A stretch of DNA of 64,000 nt from NCBI GenBank assembly GCA_016703545.1, contig JADJBX010000001.1, positions 248,001-312,000 of the forward strand, written 5' to 3'. The translations under genes were made by a program, and so were the position numbers. This document shows, piece by piece, positions 14,570 through 23,163 of the stretch. Every line of letters begins with the position of its first letter. Position 1 is the first letter of the stretch. The notes beneath the pieces are model-generated. The model worked only from the letters and a program-made list of their open reading frames with translations, was not told the origin of the DNA and did no database searches. Source of the DNA: Candidatus Amarobacillus elongatus. GTDB taxonomy: Bacteria > Chloroflexota > Dehalococcoidia > Tepidiformales > Tepidiformaceae.

Positions 14570-15637
14570 TCATTCGGGGAAGATCTGGGCGATGACGGCG
14601 CGGGTGAAGGCGGCGGTCGTCACGTGGCCACCGAGATCGGCCGTGAAAATCTCGAGGCCGAGGGTGCGCTCGACGGCCATGGCCATGCGGGCGCCAGCAT
14701 CACGCAGGCGGGCGTCGCCGTGGCGTTCGGCGGCCCAATCGAGCAGCCACGCAACGGACAGCATCATCGCGGAGGGGTTGGCAATGCCGCGCCCGGCGAT
14801 ATCGGGCGCGGAACCGTGTGCGGCCTGGGCCATGGCGACGCGATTCGAGGCGTTGATGGAGGCGGCCAGGCCGAGGGAGCCCGTCAGTTCGCCGGCGAGG
14901 TCCGAAAGGATGTCGCCGAACATGTTCTCGGTGACGATGACGTCAAAGTCGCCGGGGCGGCGGACGAGATGGGCGGCCATGGCGTCGACGTGGGCGTCAT
15001 CGACCGTGACGTCCGGGATGCCGGCGGCCACCTCGCGGCAGATGTCACGGAAGAAGGCCGTGGCGCGGAGCACGTTCGCCTTGTGGACGATGGTGACGTG
15101 GCGGCGGCGCGTCCGGGCAAGCGTGAACGCTTCGCGGGCGATCCGTTCGATGCGGGGCCGGCTGAACACGCCCATGGTGATCGCGACATCGGCCGTAGGC
15201 ATGAACTCGCCCGTACCCTCGAAGGTGTTCCGGTCGGCGTAGAACCCCTCGGTGTTTTCGCGAACGATGACGAGGTCGGCATGGGTCACGCGCGCGGGGA
15301 CGTTCCGGAACGTCCGTGCCGGGCGGATGTTCGCGTAAAGGTCGAAGTGCTTGCGGAGGAACCCGCTTGGGTTGAGCACGGCACGATGCTCGGCCGGGTA
15401 GGCGGCACTGTCGTGGGGACCCATGACCCAGCCATCCAGCCCTTCGAGGGCGCTGACGGTCGCGGGGGGAAGCGCGCTGCCGTGGTCGCGGATGGCGGCA
15501 AGGCCGACGGGCAGGGGCACCCACTCGACGGAGGTGCTCGCTTTGCGCAGCGCGGCTTCGGCGACGGCGATGGCCGCGGGAACGATCTCCGGGCCGATAC
15601 CGTCGCCCTTGAGGACTCCGAGGCGAAGTGACGTCAC
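14570..15637 (-). CDS. Isocitrate/isopropylmalate dehydrogenase family protein
   Basis: A 355-residue NAD(P)-dependent beta-decarboxylating dehydrogenase. Family marks: the N-terminal LGVLKGDGIGPEIV, the arginines of the substrate site around NIRPARTF, the catalytic lysine in VHKANVLRAT, metal-binding aspartates in TENMFGDILSDLAGEL, and the cofactor loop HGSAPDIAGRGIANP. The loop near residue 70 reads GPHDSAAYP rather than the GGPKW pattern of isopropylmalate dehydrogenase, so it is not plain LeuB; it could be a tartrate- or homoisocitrate-type member. The GTG start gives the standard length. No leucine pathway genes are nearby. Confidence 0.82.
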   Translation of the reverse strand: MTSLRLGVLKGDGIGPEIVPAAIAVAEAALRKASTSVEWVPLPVGLAAIRDHGSALPPATVSALEGLDGWVMGPHDSAAYPAEHRAVLNPSGFLRKHFDLYANIRPARTFRNVPARVTHADLVIVRENTEGFYADRNTFEGTGEFMPTADVAITMGVFSRPRIERIAREAFTLARTRRRHVTIVHKANVLRATAFFRDICREVAAGIPDVTVDDAHVDAMAAHLVRRPGDFDVIVTENMFGDILSDLAGELTGSLGLAASINASNRVAMAQAAHGSAPDIAGRGIANPSAMMLSVAWLLDWAAERHGDARLRDAGARMAMAVERTLGLEIFTADLGGHVTTAAFTRAVIAQIFPE

Positions 15638-15748
15638 GGGCGGGATTCTGCCACCCGCGGGCGCCGGGCGCACGGCGGGGTGCGATAGCGCGGCCCGGCC
15701 GAGGTCCGTAGGATGCGCGCCACGCAATCACGCCAAGGAGAGACACTC

Positions 15749-17020
15749 ATGGCATCAGGTCCACTCGCGGGGATCCGCGTGTTGGAGTTCACCCAGATCA
15801 TCGCAGGCCCGTTCGCCTGCATGATGCTCGCCGACCAGGGCGCCGAAGTGATCAAGGTCGAACCGCCCGGCGGGGAGCCGTGGCGCATCTACGGCCCGTT
15901 CATGCCGCTCGAGTCCAAGGTCTTCCAGTCGCTCAACCGCGGCAAGGATTCGCTCGTGCTCTCGGCGCAGGACGAGCGCGCCCAGGAGATCGTCCACCGG
16001 CTCATTCCGAACGTGGACGTGGTCGTCATCAACTACCGGCCGGACGTGGCGAAGCGGCTGAACATCGACTACGACACGCTTCGGGCGATCAAGCCCGACC
16101 TCATTTATGTCGACATTACCGCTTTCGGGCGGAAGGGGCCGTGGGCGCCGAAGCCGGGGTACGACATCGTCGTGCAGGCGGTTACGGGGCTCATGGCCGC
16201 CGATGCCAAGCTCGGGCCGGGCGGAAAGCCCGAGGTCGTCACGGCGACCGCGGTGGCGGACTACGCGACGGGGCTGACGGTGGCGTGGGCGGTGACGTCC
16301 GCGCTCTTCCATCGGGAGCGGACGGGGGAGGGCCAGCTCGTCGAGGCGAGCCTCATGGCCACGGCGCTCGCCGTGCAGGGCAGCGCCGTGATGGAGCTGC
16401 CCGTGGCGGACGAGGTCCTGCGGAACAAGCTCCGGGACAGGCGCAAGGAGATCCAGTCGCAGGGCGCAACCTACGAGGAGATGCTCGCCGTTTCGCGAAC
16501 GCAGCGGCAGGCGCCGAACATCTACTACCGGACGTACCGCACGAAGGACGGGGCGATCGCCGTGGGGGCGCTTTCGCCATCGCTGTGGGCGAAGGTGCGG
16601 AAGGCGCTCGAGACCGAGTTCCTCGGCCAGGCAGACCCGAACTACGACGTGATGAACCCCGAATACGTCGCCTGGGCGACGGAGCAGGTTGCGGCGATCG
16701 AGGAGCACGTCGTCTCGCAGCCGACCGACTACTGGATCGCGCGGTTCGAGGAGAACGGCGTGCCCGTGGGCCCGGTGCTCTTCGCGGACGAGATGTCGAC
16801 GCACCCGCAGGTGGTGGCGAACGAGTACATGGTGGAGCTGGAGCACGAGCTTTCGGGGCCGCAGCAGATGGTGGCGCCCATTCTCAAATTCCACGCCTCA
16901 CCAATGGCCGCGGAGACGGCGTCGCCCGTGCTGGGCAAGCACACGCAGAAGTGGCTGGAATTCGCCGGCTACACCGAAGACGAAATCGCGACCCTCTACG
17001 CCGATGGCGTGGTTGGGTAG
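15749..17020 (+). CDS. Class III CoA-transferase (CaiB/BaiF family)
   Basis: A 423-residue CoA-transferase with VLEFTQIIAGPFACMMLADQ, GAEVIKVEPPGGEPWR and the catalytic aspartate at residue 171 in VADYATG. The ATG 15749 start follows AAGGAG. It is closely related in layout to the 49457 gene, sharing the QIIAGP and GEPWR motifs and a similar middle insertion (YEEMLAV here, IEELYAA there). Followed 24 bases on by a glyoxalase-fold gene and then a hydrolase, it seems to open a small catabolic operon. Substrate unknown. Confidence 0.88.
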   Translation: MASGPLAGIRVLEFTQIIAGPFACMMLADQGAEVIKVEPPGGEPWRIYGPFMPLESKVFQSLNRGKDSLVLSAQDERAQEIVHRLIPNVDVVVINYRPDVAKRLNIDYDTLRAIKPDLIYVDITAFGRKGPWAPKPGYDIVVQAVTGLMAADAKLGPGGKPEVVTATAVADYATGLTVAWAVTSALFHRERTGEGQLVEASLMATALAVQGSAVMELPVADEVLRNKLRDRRKEIQSQGATYEEMLAVSRTQRQAPNIYYRTYRTKDGAIAVGALSPSLWAKVRKALETEFLGQADPNYDVMNPEYVAWATEQVAAIEEHVVSQPTDYWIARFEENGVPVGPVLFADEMSTHPQVVANEYMVELEHELSGPQQMVAPILKFHASPMAAETASPVLGKHTQKWLEFAGYTEDEIATLYADGVVG

Positions 17021-17044
17021 GACACAGAGGAGAGCCGCGTACCC

Positions 17045-17458
17045 ATGCTGAAATTCAAGCACTACACCGTCGCCGTGCACGACCTGCAGGCCTCGGTCGA
17101 GAACTACCAGGCCCGGTTCGGGATGCAGCCGACGGGCGAGAAGGCGTTCAACCGCATCGGTAACTTCGACTTCGTGCCGATGGGGTACGACGGGCAGACG
17201 GTGATGCACCTCATCTGCCCGGTGAGCGACGAGAGCCCCATCGCGCGGCTGATGAAGGAGCGGGTGAACCCGTTCAACCCGCACGGCGAGGGGATCTACC
17301 TGCTCGCCTTCGACACGGCCGACACGGACGCGTTCACGAAGCAGGTCGAGGCCGGTGGTGGCCGCGTGACGCGGGGCGCGCCGGGCACGACGAACGTCTG
17401 GGTCCACCCGACGGCATCGAACTTCGTGCTCATGGAGGTCTTCCAGAACCCGGTGTAG
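17045..17458 (+). CDS. VOC-superfamily (glyoxalase-like) protein
   Basis: A 137-residue vicinal-oxygen-chelate fold protein: two beta-alpha-beta-beta-beta units beginning KHYTVAVHDLQASVENYQ and YLLAFDTADTDAFTKQVEA. Putative metal ligands are H6 near the N terminus, a histidine in MHLICP, and E in LMEVF at the end. This pattern is shared with methylmalonyl-CoA epimerases and dioxygenases. The place behind a CoA-transferase makes an epimerase or a lyase on a CoA thioester plausible, but this is inference. Confidence 0.8.
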   Translation: MLKFKHYTVAVHDLQASVENYQARFGMQPTGEKAFNRIGNFDFVPMGYDGQTVMHLICPVSDESPIARLMKERVNPFNPHGEGIYLLAFDTADTDAFTKQVEAGGGRVTRGAPGTTNVWVHPTASNFVLMEVFQNPV

Positions 17459-17543
17459 GGCCGGGCATGTGGCAATTGCCGGGGGTCGCGGCGGCGCATG
17501 GCCGCGCGTAGACTCCCGGGCAACCCCGCCCGAGGCGATCGTC

Positions 17544-18344
17544 ATGCCGTTCATCCCGGTTCGCGACCTCACGACCTACTACGAAATCCATGGCGACGGC
17601 CCGCGCCTGCTCTACATCACCGGCACCGGCGGGGACTTGCGGCGCAAGCCCAGTGTGTTCGACGGCCCGCTGCCGGGGCACTTCACCGTGCTTTCGTATG
17701 ACCAGCGGGGGCTGGGGCAGACGAGCCGTCCCGAGGCCGTGTACACCATGGCCGACTACGCCGACGACGCCGCGGCGCTCCTCGACGCCCTTGGCTGGGA
17801 GCGCTGCCTCGTGATGGGCGTCTCGTTCGGCGGGATGGTGGCGCAAGAGTTCGCGCTGCGGCACGGGGCGCGCATCGAGCGGCTGGTGCTGGCGTGCACG
17901 TCGGCGGGTGGCGCCCACGCCTCGTATCCGCTTCACGAATTCCACGGCATGGAGCCGGCCGCGCGAGCGGCGGCGAACCTGCTCGTCTCGGACACACGGA
18001 ACGCGGCGATCCGGGACTCGGACCCGGCTCGGTTCCAGGCGATGGTTGATGACGCGGTCGCGCTGGCGGCGGTTGGGGCGAACGAGCCGGGGCGTGTGGA
18101 AGGCGCGGGCCGGCAGCTTGAAGCACGCCGCCACCACGACACCTACGACCGGCTGCCCACGCTGGGAATGCCGGTCTACATCTGAGGGGGCAAGTACGAC
18201 GGGATCGCGCCGCAGGCGAACCTTGAGACGCTCCACCAGCGGATCCCGAATTCCCAGCTCGAGTTCTTCGAGGGCGGCCACCTGTTCCTGCGGCAGGACC
18301 CTGCGGCGATGGAGGGCGTAATCCGCTTCCTCAGGGGGACGTGA
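17544..18344 (+). pseudogene. Alpha/beta hydrolase with an in-frame TGA
   Basis: The 213 residues before the stop form most of an alpha/beta hydrolase: YITGTGGD, YDQRGLGQTS, nucleophile in VMGVSFGGM. A TGA at 18183-18185 (codon 214) stops it, yet the same frame continues with strong family sequence, GGKYDGIAPQANLE, then FFEGGHLFL with the catalytic histidine, to a TGA at 18342-18344. Relatives usually read a cysteine at this spot (CGG+YDGIAP), so TGC or TGT to TGA is the likely change. It could be a nonsense mutation, a base-call error, or, less likely, selenocysteine. As read, the catalytic histidine is lost. Confidence 0.8.
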
Positions 18345-18347
18345 GCA

Positions 18348-18929
18348 TCAGCGAACGATGCCCCCGACAGCCATGCTCGTGATGTCGGCGATGATCTGGT
18401 CGATGGTGCGGGAGCCATCGCGGCGATACCACCGCGGGACCCAGTTGCACATGCCGAGGATGGCGCGCGCGATGACACCGGGATCGACCTCCGGGCGGAA
18501 GGCGCCGGCGTCGACGCCTTCGCGGATGATGCGGACCCAGGTGGCGCCGTACGTGTGGTTCAGCTCGCGGATGTCGTCGCGTGCGTCGGCGGATTCGCTG
18601 CCCCTCCCGGGCTCCGTAAACCAGTTGCGCGATTCGGGGTAGTAGGTTTCGAGATGGTGGAGGTGCTCGGCGATGGCGCGCTTCAGCTTCGCGTCGGGCG
18701 CGTCATTGGAGTCCGCGATCTCGGCGAGGGCGGCGTTGATGGCCATGAGCCGCCGGCGCTGAACGAGGAACAGGAGCTCGGCCTTGCTGCCGACGTGGTA
18801 GTAAAGGCTGCCCTGGAGGACGCCGACTTCGGCGGCGATGTCCTCCATGCTCGCGGCATCGAACCCCTTTTCGGCGAACACCTTCGCCGCCGCTTCAACC
18901 AGTTGGTCTCGATCCCGGATCTTCGTCAC
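18348..18929 (-). CDS. TetR-family regulator
   Basis: A 193-residue TetR repressor. The N-terminal helix-turn-helix is plain: LVEAAAKVFAEKGFDAASME, then DIAAEVGVLQGSLYYHVGSK. The C-terminal ligand domain resembles the KstR2/TetR_C_33-like regulators of lipid degradation. The GTG start 18929 is chosen for its GGAGG five bases upstream. It is divergent from the thiolase/DUF35 genes and faces the shared promoter region, so it is the likely regulator of that pair, probably responding to an acyl-CoA. Confidence 0.87.
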   Translation of the reverse strand: MTKIRDRDQLVEAAAKVFAEKGFDAASMEDIAAEVGVLQGSLYYHVGSKAELLFLVQRRRLMAINAALAEIADSNDAPDAKLKRAIAEHLHHLETYYPESRNWFTEPGRGSESADARDDIRELNHTYGATWVRIIREGVDAGAFRPEVDPGVIARAILGMCNWVPRWYRRDGSRTIDQIIADITSMAVGGIVR

Positions 18930-18985
18930 AAGGTCCTCCGTGCACCGGCAAGGATTGTAGAGGCAAAAAGCGCCTTCGTTCCCGC

Positions 18986-19049
18986 TTGACGTGCCGCCTC
19001 CGATAACAATAATCAAACCGCGTTCGAATCAAACCCCCATTGATTCAAT
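18986..19049 (+). promoter_or_regulatory. Promoter and possible TetR operator upstream of the thiolase
   Basis: TTGACG (18986-18991) and ATAATC (19009-19014) are separated by 17 bases and resemble a sigma-70-type promoter in an unusually AT-rich stretch. Just downstream, ATTGATTCAAT (19039-19049) has perfect 5-bp arms around a central T, and TTCGAA lies at 19023-19028. Either could bind the divergent TetR protein. Spacing places them over the transcript start region. Confidence 0.5.
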
Positions 19050-19067
19050 CGGCCACGAGGAGGGCAC

Positions 19068-20237
19068 GTGAGCGACTACACGGTCAAGGACAAGGTAGCG
19101 GTCGCCGGCATCGCCGAGACGACCTACTACAAGCGGGGCGGCGCACCGATCAGCGAGATGCAGCTGACGCTGCAGGCGATCATCGCGGCGGCGGAAGACG
19201 CGGGTCTCGATCCCCGCCAGATCGACGGCTTCGCGTCGTACAGCAACGACCGGAACGATCCGCCCCGCCTGGCGGCGGCGCTCGGTTGCGACGACCTGAG
19301 CTTCTCCAACATGTTCTGGGGCGGCGGCGGCGGCGGTGGGTCAGGAGCGGTGGCGAACGCCTCCGCGGCGCTGGTCGCCGGATACTCGAAGTACGTGGTC
19401 GTGTACCGCGGGCTGGCGCAGGGCCAGTTCGGGCGCTTCGGACAGGGCACGCAGGCGAAGACGGTCTCCGGAGCGGGAGCGTACACCGCGCCCTACGGCC
19501 TCATGTCGCCGGCGCAGTCGTTCGCGATGCGCGTGCAGCGGTTCATGTACGAGCACAACGGCGGGCACGAAGCGCAGAAGGCGATTTCGCTGACCTCCTA
19601 CGCGCACGCGCAGCGCAACCCCCGGGCCGTCATGCATGGCAGCCCTCTGAGCCCGGAGGCGTACGACGGCGCGCGCTGGATTGTCGAGCCGTTCCGCCTT
19701 TTCGACTGCTGCATGGAGAACGACGGCGCCGCCGCGGTCATCGTCACCACGGCGGAACGCGCCCGAGACCTGAAGCAGAAGCCGGCCTACGTCATCGCGG
19801 CGGCACAGGGTTCGGACTACCGCCAGGCGGCGCCGGCCCACAACGCCCCCGACTATGCGACATCGAACTTCAAGACGGTTGCGAAGCGGCTGTGGGGCAT
19901 GGCGGGCATCGAGCCCAAGGACGTCGATGTCTGTCAGTCGTACGAGAACTTCACGGGCGGCGTGATGATGAGCCTCGTCGAGCACGGGTTCTGCTCGCCG
20001 GACGAAGTCGATGACTTCATGACGGTGGAGAACTTCCGGTTCGACGGGGGCAAGCTGCCGCTGAACACGAGCGGGGGAAACCTCGCGGAGTGCTACATGC
20101 ATGGCCTGGAGCTGATTACGGAGGCGGTGCGGCAGGTCCGCGGCACTTCGACGGCCCAGGTGCCGAACGTCGACATCTCGATGGTGTGCTCGGGCCCGAT
20201 GGTTCAGCCCGTAAGCGACCTCATCCTGCGGGCTTAG
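19068..20237 (+). CDS. Thiolase-like protein lacking the nucleophilic cysteine
   Basis: A 389-residue thiolase-fold protein of the SCP-X/lipid-transfer type. Where thiolases carry the acyl-accepting cysteine it has a run of seven glycines (85-91) in FWGGGGGGGSGA. The later motif SYENFTGGVMMSLVEHGF and the NTSGGNLAECYMHG block with its histidine remain. This combination matches Ltp2-type aldolases, which need a DUF35 partner and break the C-C bond of steroid side chains. The adjacent gene is exactly such a partner. Standard thiolysis is unlikely. Confidence 0.85.
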   Translation: MSDYTVKDKVAVAGIAETTYYKRGGAPISEMQLTLQAIIAAAEDAGLDPRQIDGFASYSNDRNDPPRLAAALGCDDLSFSNMFWGGGGGGGSGAVANASAALVAGYSKYVVVYRGLAQGQFGRFGQGTQAKTVSGAGAYTAPYGLMSPAQSFAMRVQRFMYEHNGGHEAQKAISLTSYAHAQRNPRAVMHGSPLSPEAYDGARWIVEPFRLFDCCMENDGAAAVIVTTAERARDLKQKPAYVIAAAQGSDYRQAAPAHNAPDYATSNFKTVAKRLWGMAGIEPKDVDVCQSYENFTGGVMMSLVEHGFCSPDEVDDFMTVENFRFDGGKLPLNTSGGNLAECYMHGLELITEAVRQVRGTSTAQVPNVDISMVCSGPMVQPVSDLILRA

Positions 20238-20246
20238 GAGGCGGCA

Positions 20247-20708
20247 ATGACGAGCAACACGTTGACGACCGAGAAGACGAGCTACCTGCCGGAGGGGCTG
20301 CCGATGCCGGCGGCCTCACCGGACGGGCTGGACCAGCGGTTCTGGGATGCGACCAAGCAGCACGAGCTGATGGTGCAGCGCTGCGCCAGCTGCCAGACGT
20401 TCCAATTCGGGCCGGAATGGCTCTGCCACAAGTGCCATTCGTTCGACCTGGAGTGGCACAAGGTGTCCGGCCGCGGCCGGATCTACAGCTGGGAGCGGGT
20501 GTGGCACCCGGTGCACCCCGCGCTGAAGGGCGCCTGCCCGTACCTGGTGGTGCTGGTGGAACTGCCGGACGCGGGCAACGTGCGCATGGTCGGCAACCTG
20601 TTGGGGGACCCGATGCAGGACATCGTCATCGGTTCCGAAGTGCAGGTCGAGTTCGAAGACCACCCGGAGGCCGGGATCGCGCTCGTGCAGTGGCGGGTGG
20701 CCGGGTAG
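20247..20708 (+). CDS. DUF35 OB-fold protein with zinc ribbon
   Basis: A 153-residue protein with a zinc ribbon, cysteines 46, 49, 60 and 63 in CASC-CHKC, followed by an OB-fold domain beginning VSGRGRIYSWERVWHPVHP. DUF35 proteins bind acyl-CoA and partner thiolase-like proteins; with Ltp2 they form an aldolase. It starts nine bases after the thiolase stop, in the same operon. The 36-residue N-terminal extension contains a proline-rich strand typical of partners that wrap the thiolase. Confidence 0.88.
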   Translation: MTSNTLTTEKTSYLPEGLPMPAASPDGLDQRFWDATKQHELMVQRCASCQTFQFGPEWLCHKCHSFDLEWHKVSGRGRIYSWERVWHPVHPALKGACPYLVVLVELPDAGNVRMVGNLLGDPMQDIVIGSEVQVEFEDHPEAGIALVQWRVAG

Positions 20709-20713
20709 TCAGG

Positions 20714-20740
20714 GCTGAGTGCTGAGTGCTGAGTGCTGAG
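20714..20740. repeat. Seven-base tandem repeat GCTGAGT
   Basis: Three full copies of GCTGAGT and a partial fourth lie directly after the DUF35 gene. It is non-coding and too short for CRISPR or VNTR-based function to be claimed. Confidence 0.8.
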
Positions 20741-20790
20741 GAGTGGCCAGAGCACGCGGCACCCCGCGCGGTGAACCGCAGCAAGCTTGT

Positions 20791-20822
20791 CGAACCCGCG
20801 GCCAGTGATGGCCGCGGGTTCG
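20791..20822. terminator. Bidirectional terminator hairpin
   Basis: CGAACCCGCGGCC (20791-20803), a 6-base loop AGTGAT, then the exact complement (20810-20822): a 13-bp perfect stem between the convergent DUF35 and SDR genes. Confidence 0.8.
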
Positions 20823-20840
20823 TTGCGTTTGAGGCGAGGA

Positions 20841-21605
20841 TTAGATTCCGCTGCCGCCGGAGACGGTGAGGATGGCGCCGGTGGTGAAGCTGGAGGCGGC
20901 GCTGGCGAAGTAGAGTGCGGCCCCGACGATCTCGTCCGGTTCGCCGCCGCGGCCGAGGGGAATGGTCGTCGCCGCGCGGGCGTTGAAGGATTCCATGTCC
21001 CACGCCTTGGCGATATCGGTGAGGAACGGGCCGGGGACGATGCAGTTGACGCGCACCTTCGGGGCGAACGCCTTCGCGAAGCCAAGGGTCATGTTGTTGA
21101 GGCCGGCCTTGGCGGCGCCGTAGGGGATGATGTTGGCGCCGGAGTGCTGGGAGGCGGTGCTGGAGACCATGACGATGGAGCCACCGTCTCCCTCGGCCAT
21201 GCGCGTACCGACGATGGAGCTGAGGCGGAAGGGGCCCTTCAGGTTCACGTCGAGGACCTTGTCGTAGAGCGATTCGGTGACGTCGACGACGCGGTCGTAG
21301 AGGGGCGACATGCCGGCGTTGTTGACGAGGACATCCACGCGGCCGAAGCGCTTGTAGGCGGCCTCGGCGAGCTGCTCCACCTGGTCCCATTCGCCCACGT
21401 GGCAGGCGACGGGCAGGGCGGCGCGGCCAGTGGTGCGCTCCACCTCGGCGGCGAGCTCCTCGCAGGAATCGAGCTTGCGGCTGGCGATGATGACATCGGC
21501 GCCGGCGCGGGCGAAGGCGAGCACCATCGAGCGGCCGAGGCCGCGGCTCCCGCCGGTGACGAGGGCGACCTTGCCCGAGAGATCGAACAGCTGGTTGGCA
21601 TCCAT
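20841..21605 (-). CDS. SDR-family oxidoreductase
   Basis: A 254-residue classical short-chain dehydrogenase/reductase. Cofactor motif TGGSRGLG at 18-25, NNAG in LVNNAGMSP, the catalytic serine in MVSSTAS and YGAAK active-site tyrosine and lysine. The arginine-containing ASRK after strand 2 suggests NADPH use. It likely oxidises or reduces a hydroxyacyl or alcohol intermediate in the same catabolic neighbourhood. Divergent from the amidohydrolase. Confidence 0.88.
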   Translation of the reverse strand: MDANQLFDLSGKVALVTGGSRGLGRSMVLAFARAGADVIIASRKLDSCEELAAEVERTTGRAALPVACHVGEWDQVEQLAEAAYKRFGRVDVLVNNAGMSPLYDRVVDVTESLYDKVLDVNLKGPFRLSSIVGTRMAEGDGGSIVMVSSTASQHSGANIIPYGAAKAGLNNMTLGFAKAFAPKVRVNCIVPGPFLTDIAKAWDMESFNARAATTIPLGRGGEPDEIVGAALYFASAASSFTTGAILTVSGGSGI

Positions 21606-21704
21606 GGCGGGGAATCATAGGCGGCGGGCAGGCGAGACGCCTGCTGGCGCAACGGTCCAAAACCGCTAAACTCCGCCCACTTTCCCGCCCGGAATCGAGG
21701 CTCC

Positions 21705-23126
21705 ATGGACTCCCGCCCGCTTCTCATTTCCAACGCCACGGTCTTCGATGCAACGGGGGGCCCGGCGCGCCCGAACACGAGCATCCTCATCGAAGAGGGG
21801 CGCATCGCGGCGGTGACGCCGGCAGCCGGCCAGGGCACACACGAAGGCGCGACGCTCATCGATGGCACGGGGAAGTTCGTGATCCCGGGCCTCATCGACA
21901 TGCACGTCCATGTCGAGTTGAGCGGCGGGGAGGATGCGCTCCCGGCGTGGCTGGGGACGGGCGTGACGAGTGTCCGGGACGTTGGGGGCGCGCCCGCGAA
22001 CCTCATCCCGCTGCGCGACGCCATCAATGCGGGCACGAAGACGGGCCCGCGCGTGTTCACCTATGGGCCGCTGCTCGATGGGACGCCGCCCATCTTCGGG
22101 GCGGCCGCGGGGGCGCTCGCGCCGCGTGGCGGTATCGACCCGGGGAGCCTCACGTGGACCATCGCCGACGCAGCGACGGCGGAGCAGGCGGTCGACGAGC
22201 TGATCGCGCGCGGCGTGGACGGCTTCAAGCTGTACGCGGGCCTCCGGCCGGACCTGGTGCGCGCCTTCCTTGAGCGCATCGACGGGCGCCTGCCGGTGAC
22301 GGGGCACCTCTCGCGCACGTGGGCCTCCGAAGCGATCGAGATGGGGATCAACTGCCTCGAACACGTGCACGCGACCATCTACCAGGACGTGGTCCCCCCG
22401 GAGTTCCGCCATCCGCGGGAGGAGGGCAACGGCTTCATCCCGAACTACTGGACGTGGCTGAATACGGGCTGGGCGAACGCGGACCTCGGCGCGGACTACG
22501 TGAAGCGGTTCGTGGAGCTGCTGGTCAGCCGGGGCGTGGCGCTCAGCCCGACGACGGTGCTCATCACGGGCGGCATGGCCACGCGCGAGGCGCTGGACGA
22601 ACCGGGGCTGAAGTACACGCCGCGGGGCCTCACGCAGCGGCGCGCGGCCCAGATGGAGCAGGCGCGGCGGCTCCGGGAGGAAGCGGAAAAGGCCGGACGC
22701 CCGCTGCCGCCTCCCATGGCGCTCGAAGGTGCGGACGCCGAGATGGGTCAGCGCGCACGGGCAAAGCAGCTCGAGTTCTTGAGGATGGTGTACGAAGCGG
22801 GCGGGACGGTGGTCCCGAGCACGGACGTCGGGGCGGCGCCGAACCAGGTTCCCGGCTTTTCGCTCCACCGGGAGCTGGCGCTGTTCGCGGAGGCGGGCAT
22901 ACCGAACGCGGCAGTCATCGAACTGGCAACGCGGCATGCGGCCCGAGTCCTTCGCAAGGACGACGAACTGGGCACGCTGGCGCCGGGGAAGCGCGCGGAC
23001 CTGCTGCTGCTTACGAAGGATCCGCTCGCCGACATCCACAACACGCGGGCGATCGAGACCGTTGTGAAGGACGGGGTGGCGTACGCACCTCAGCCGCTGC
23101 TGGAGCGGGCGGTGGCGGGCGGCTGA
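21705..23126 (+). CDS. Amidohydrolase family protein (imidazolonepropionase-like)
   Basis: A 473-residue metal-dependent hydrolase of the amidohydrolase superfamily. Motifs: the metal-binding HxH in DMHVHVE after GLI, a lysine in GFKLYAG, histidines in VTGHLSR and CLEHVHATI, and the metal aspartate in PSTDVGA. The N-terminal beta-sandwich (ISNATVFDATGG) and the C-terminal LGTLAPGKRADLLLL strand of the urease-like fold are complete. Members act on cyclic amides, prolyl dipeptides or organophosphates; which one is not readable. It ends in a hairpin shared with the convergent MaoC pair. Confidence 0.87.
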   Translation: MDSRPLLISNATVFDATGGPARPNTSILIEEGRIAAVTPAAGQGTHEGATLIDGTGKFVIPGLIDMHVHVELSGGEDALPAWLGTGVTSVRDVGGAPANLIPLRDAINAGTKTGPRVFTYGPLLDGTPPIFGAAAGALAPRGGIDPGSLTWTIADAATAEQAVDELIARGVDGFKLYAGLRPDLVRAFLERIDGRLPVTGHLSRTWASEAIEMGINCLEHVHATIYQDVVPPEFRHPREEGNGFIPNYWTWLNTGWANADLGADYVKRFVELLVSRGVALSPTTVLITGGMATREALDEPGLKYTPRGLTQRRAAQMEQARRLREEAEKAGRPLPPPMALEGADAEMGQRARAKQLEFLRMVYEAGGTVVPSTDVGAAPNQVPGFSLHRELALFAEAGIPNAAVIELATRHAARVLRKDDELGTLAPGKRADLLLLTKDPLADIHNTRAIETVVKDGVAYAPQPLLERAVAGG

Positions 23127-23136
23127 GCCGCCCGCC
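23114..23136. terminator. Hairpin spanning the amidohydrolase stop codon
   Basis: GGCGGGCGGC (23114-23123), TGA, GCCGCCCGCC (23127-23136): a 10-bp perfect stem with the stop codon in its loop, between convergent genes. No T run follows, so a stem-only or bidirectional terminator is inferred. Confidence 0.55.
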
Positions 23137-23163
23137 CGGGTACTCGCCGTTCTTGAGACCGGG

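Noticed and set aside
17544..18344. Selenoprotein call for the hydrolase
   Set aside because: The TGA is at a cysteine position, but no good SECIS stem was seen and the window holds other single-base errors. Kept as a possibility only.
20714..20740. Short tandem repeat considered as a CRISPR or VNTR
   Set aside because: The units are only 7 bases, with no spacers and no cas genes nearby.
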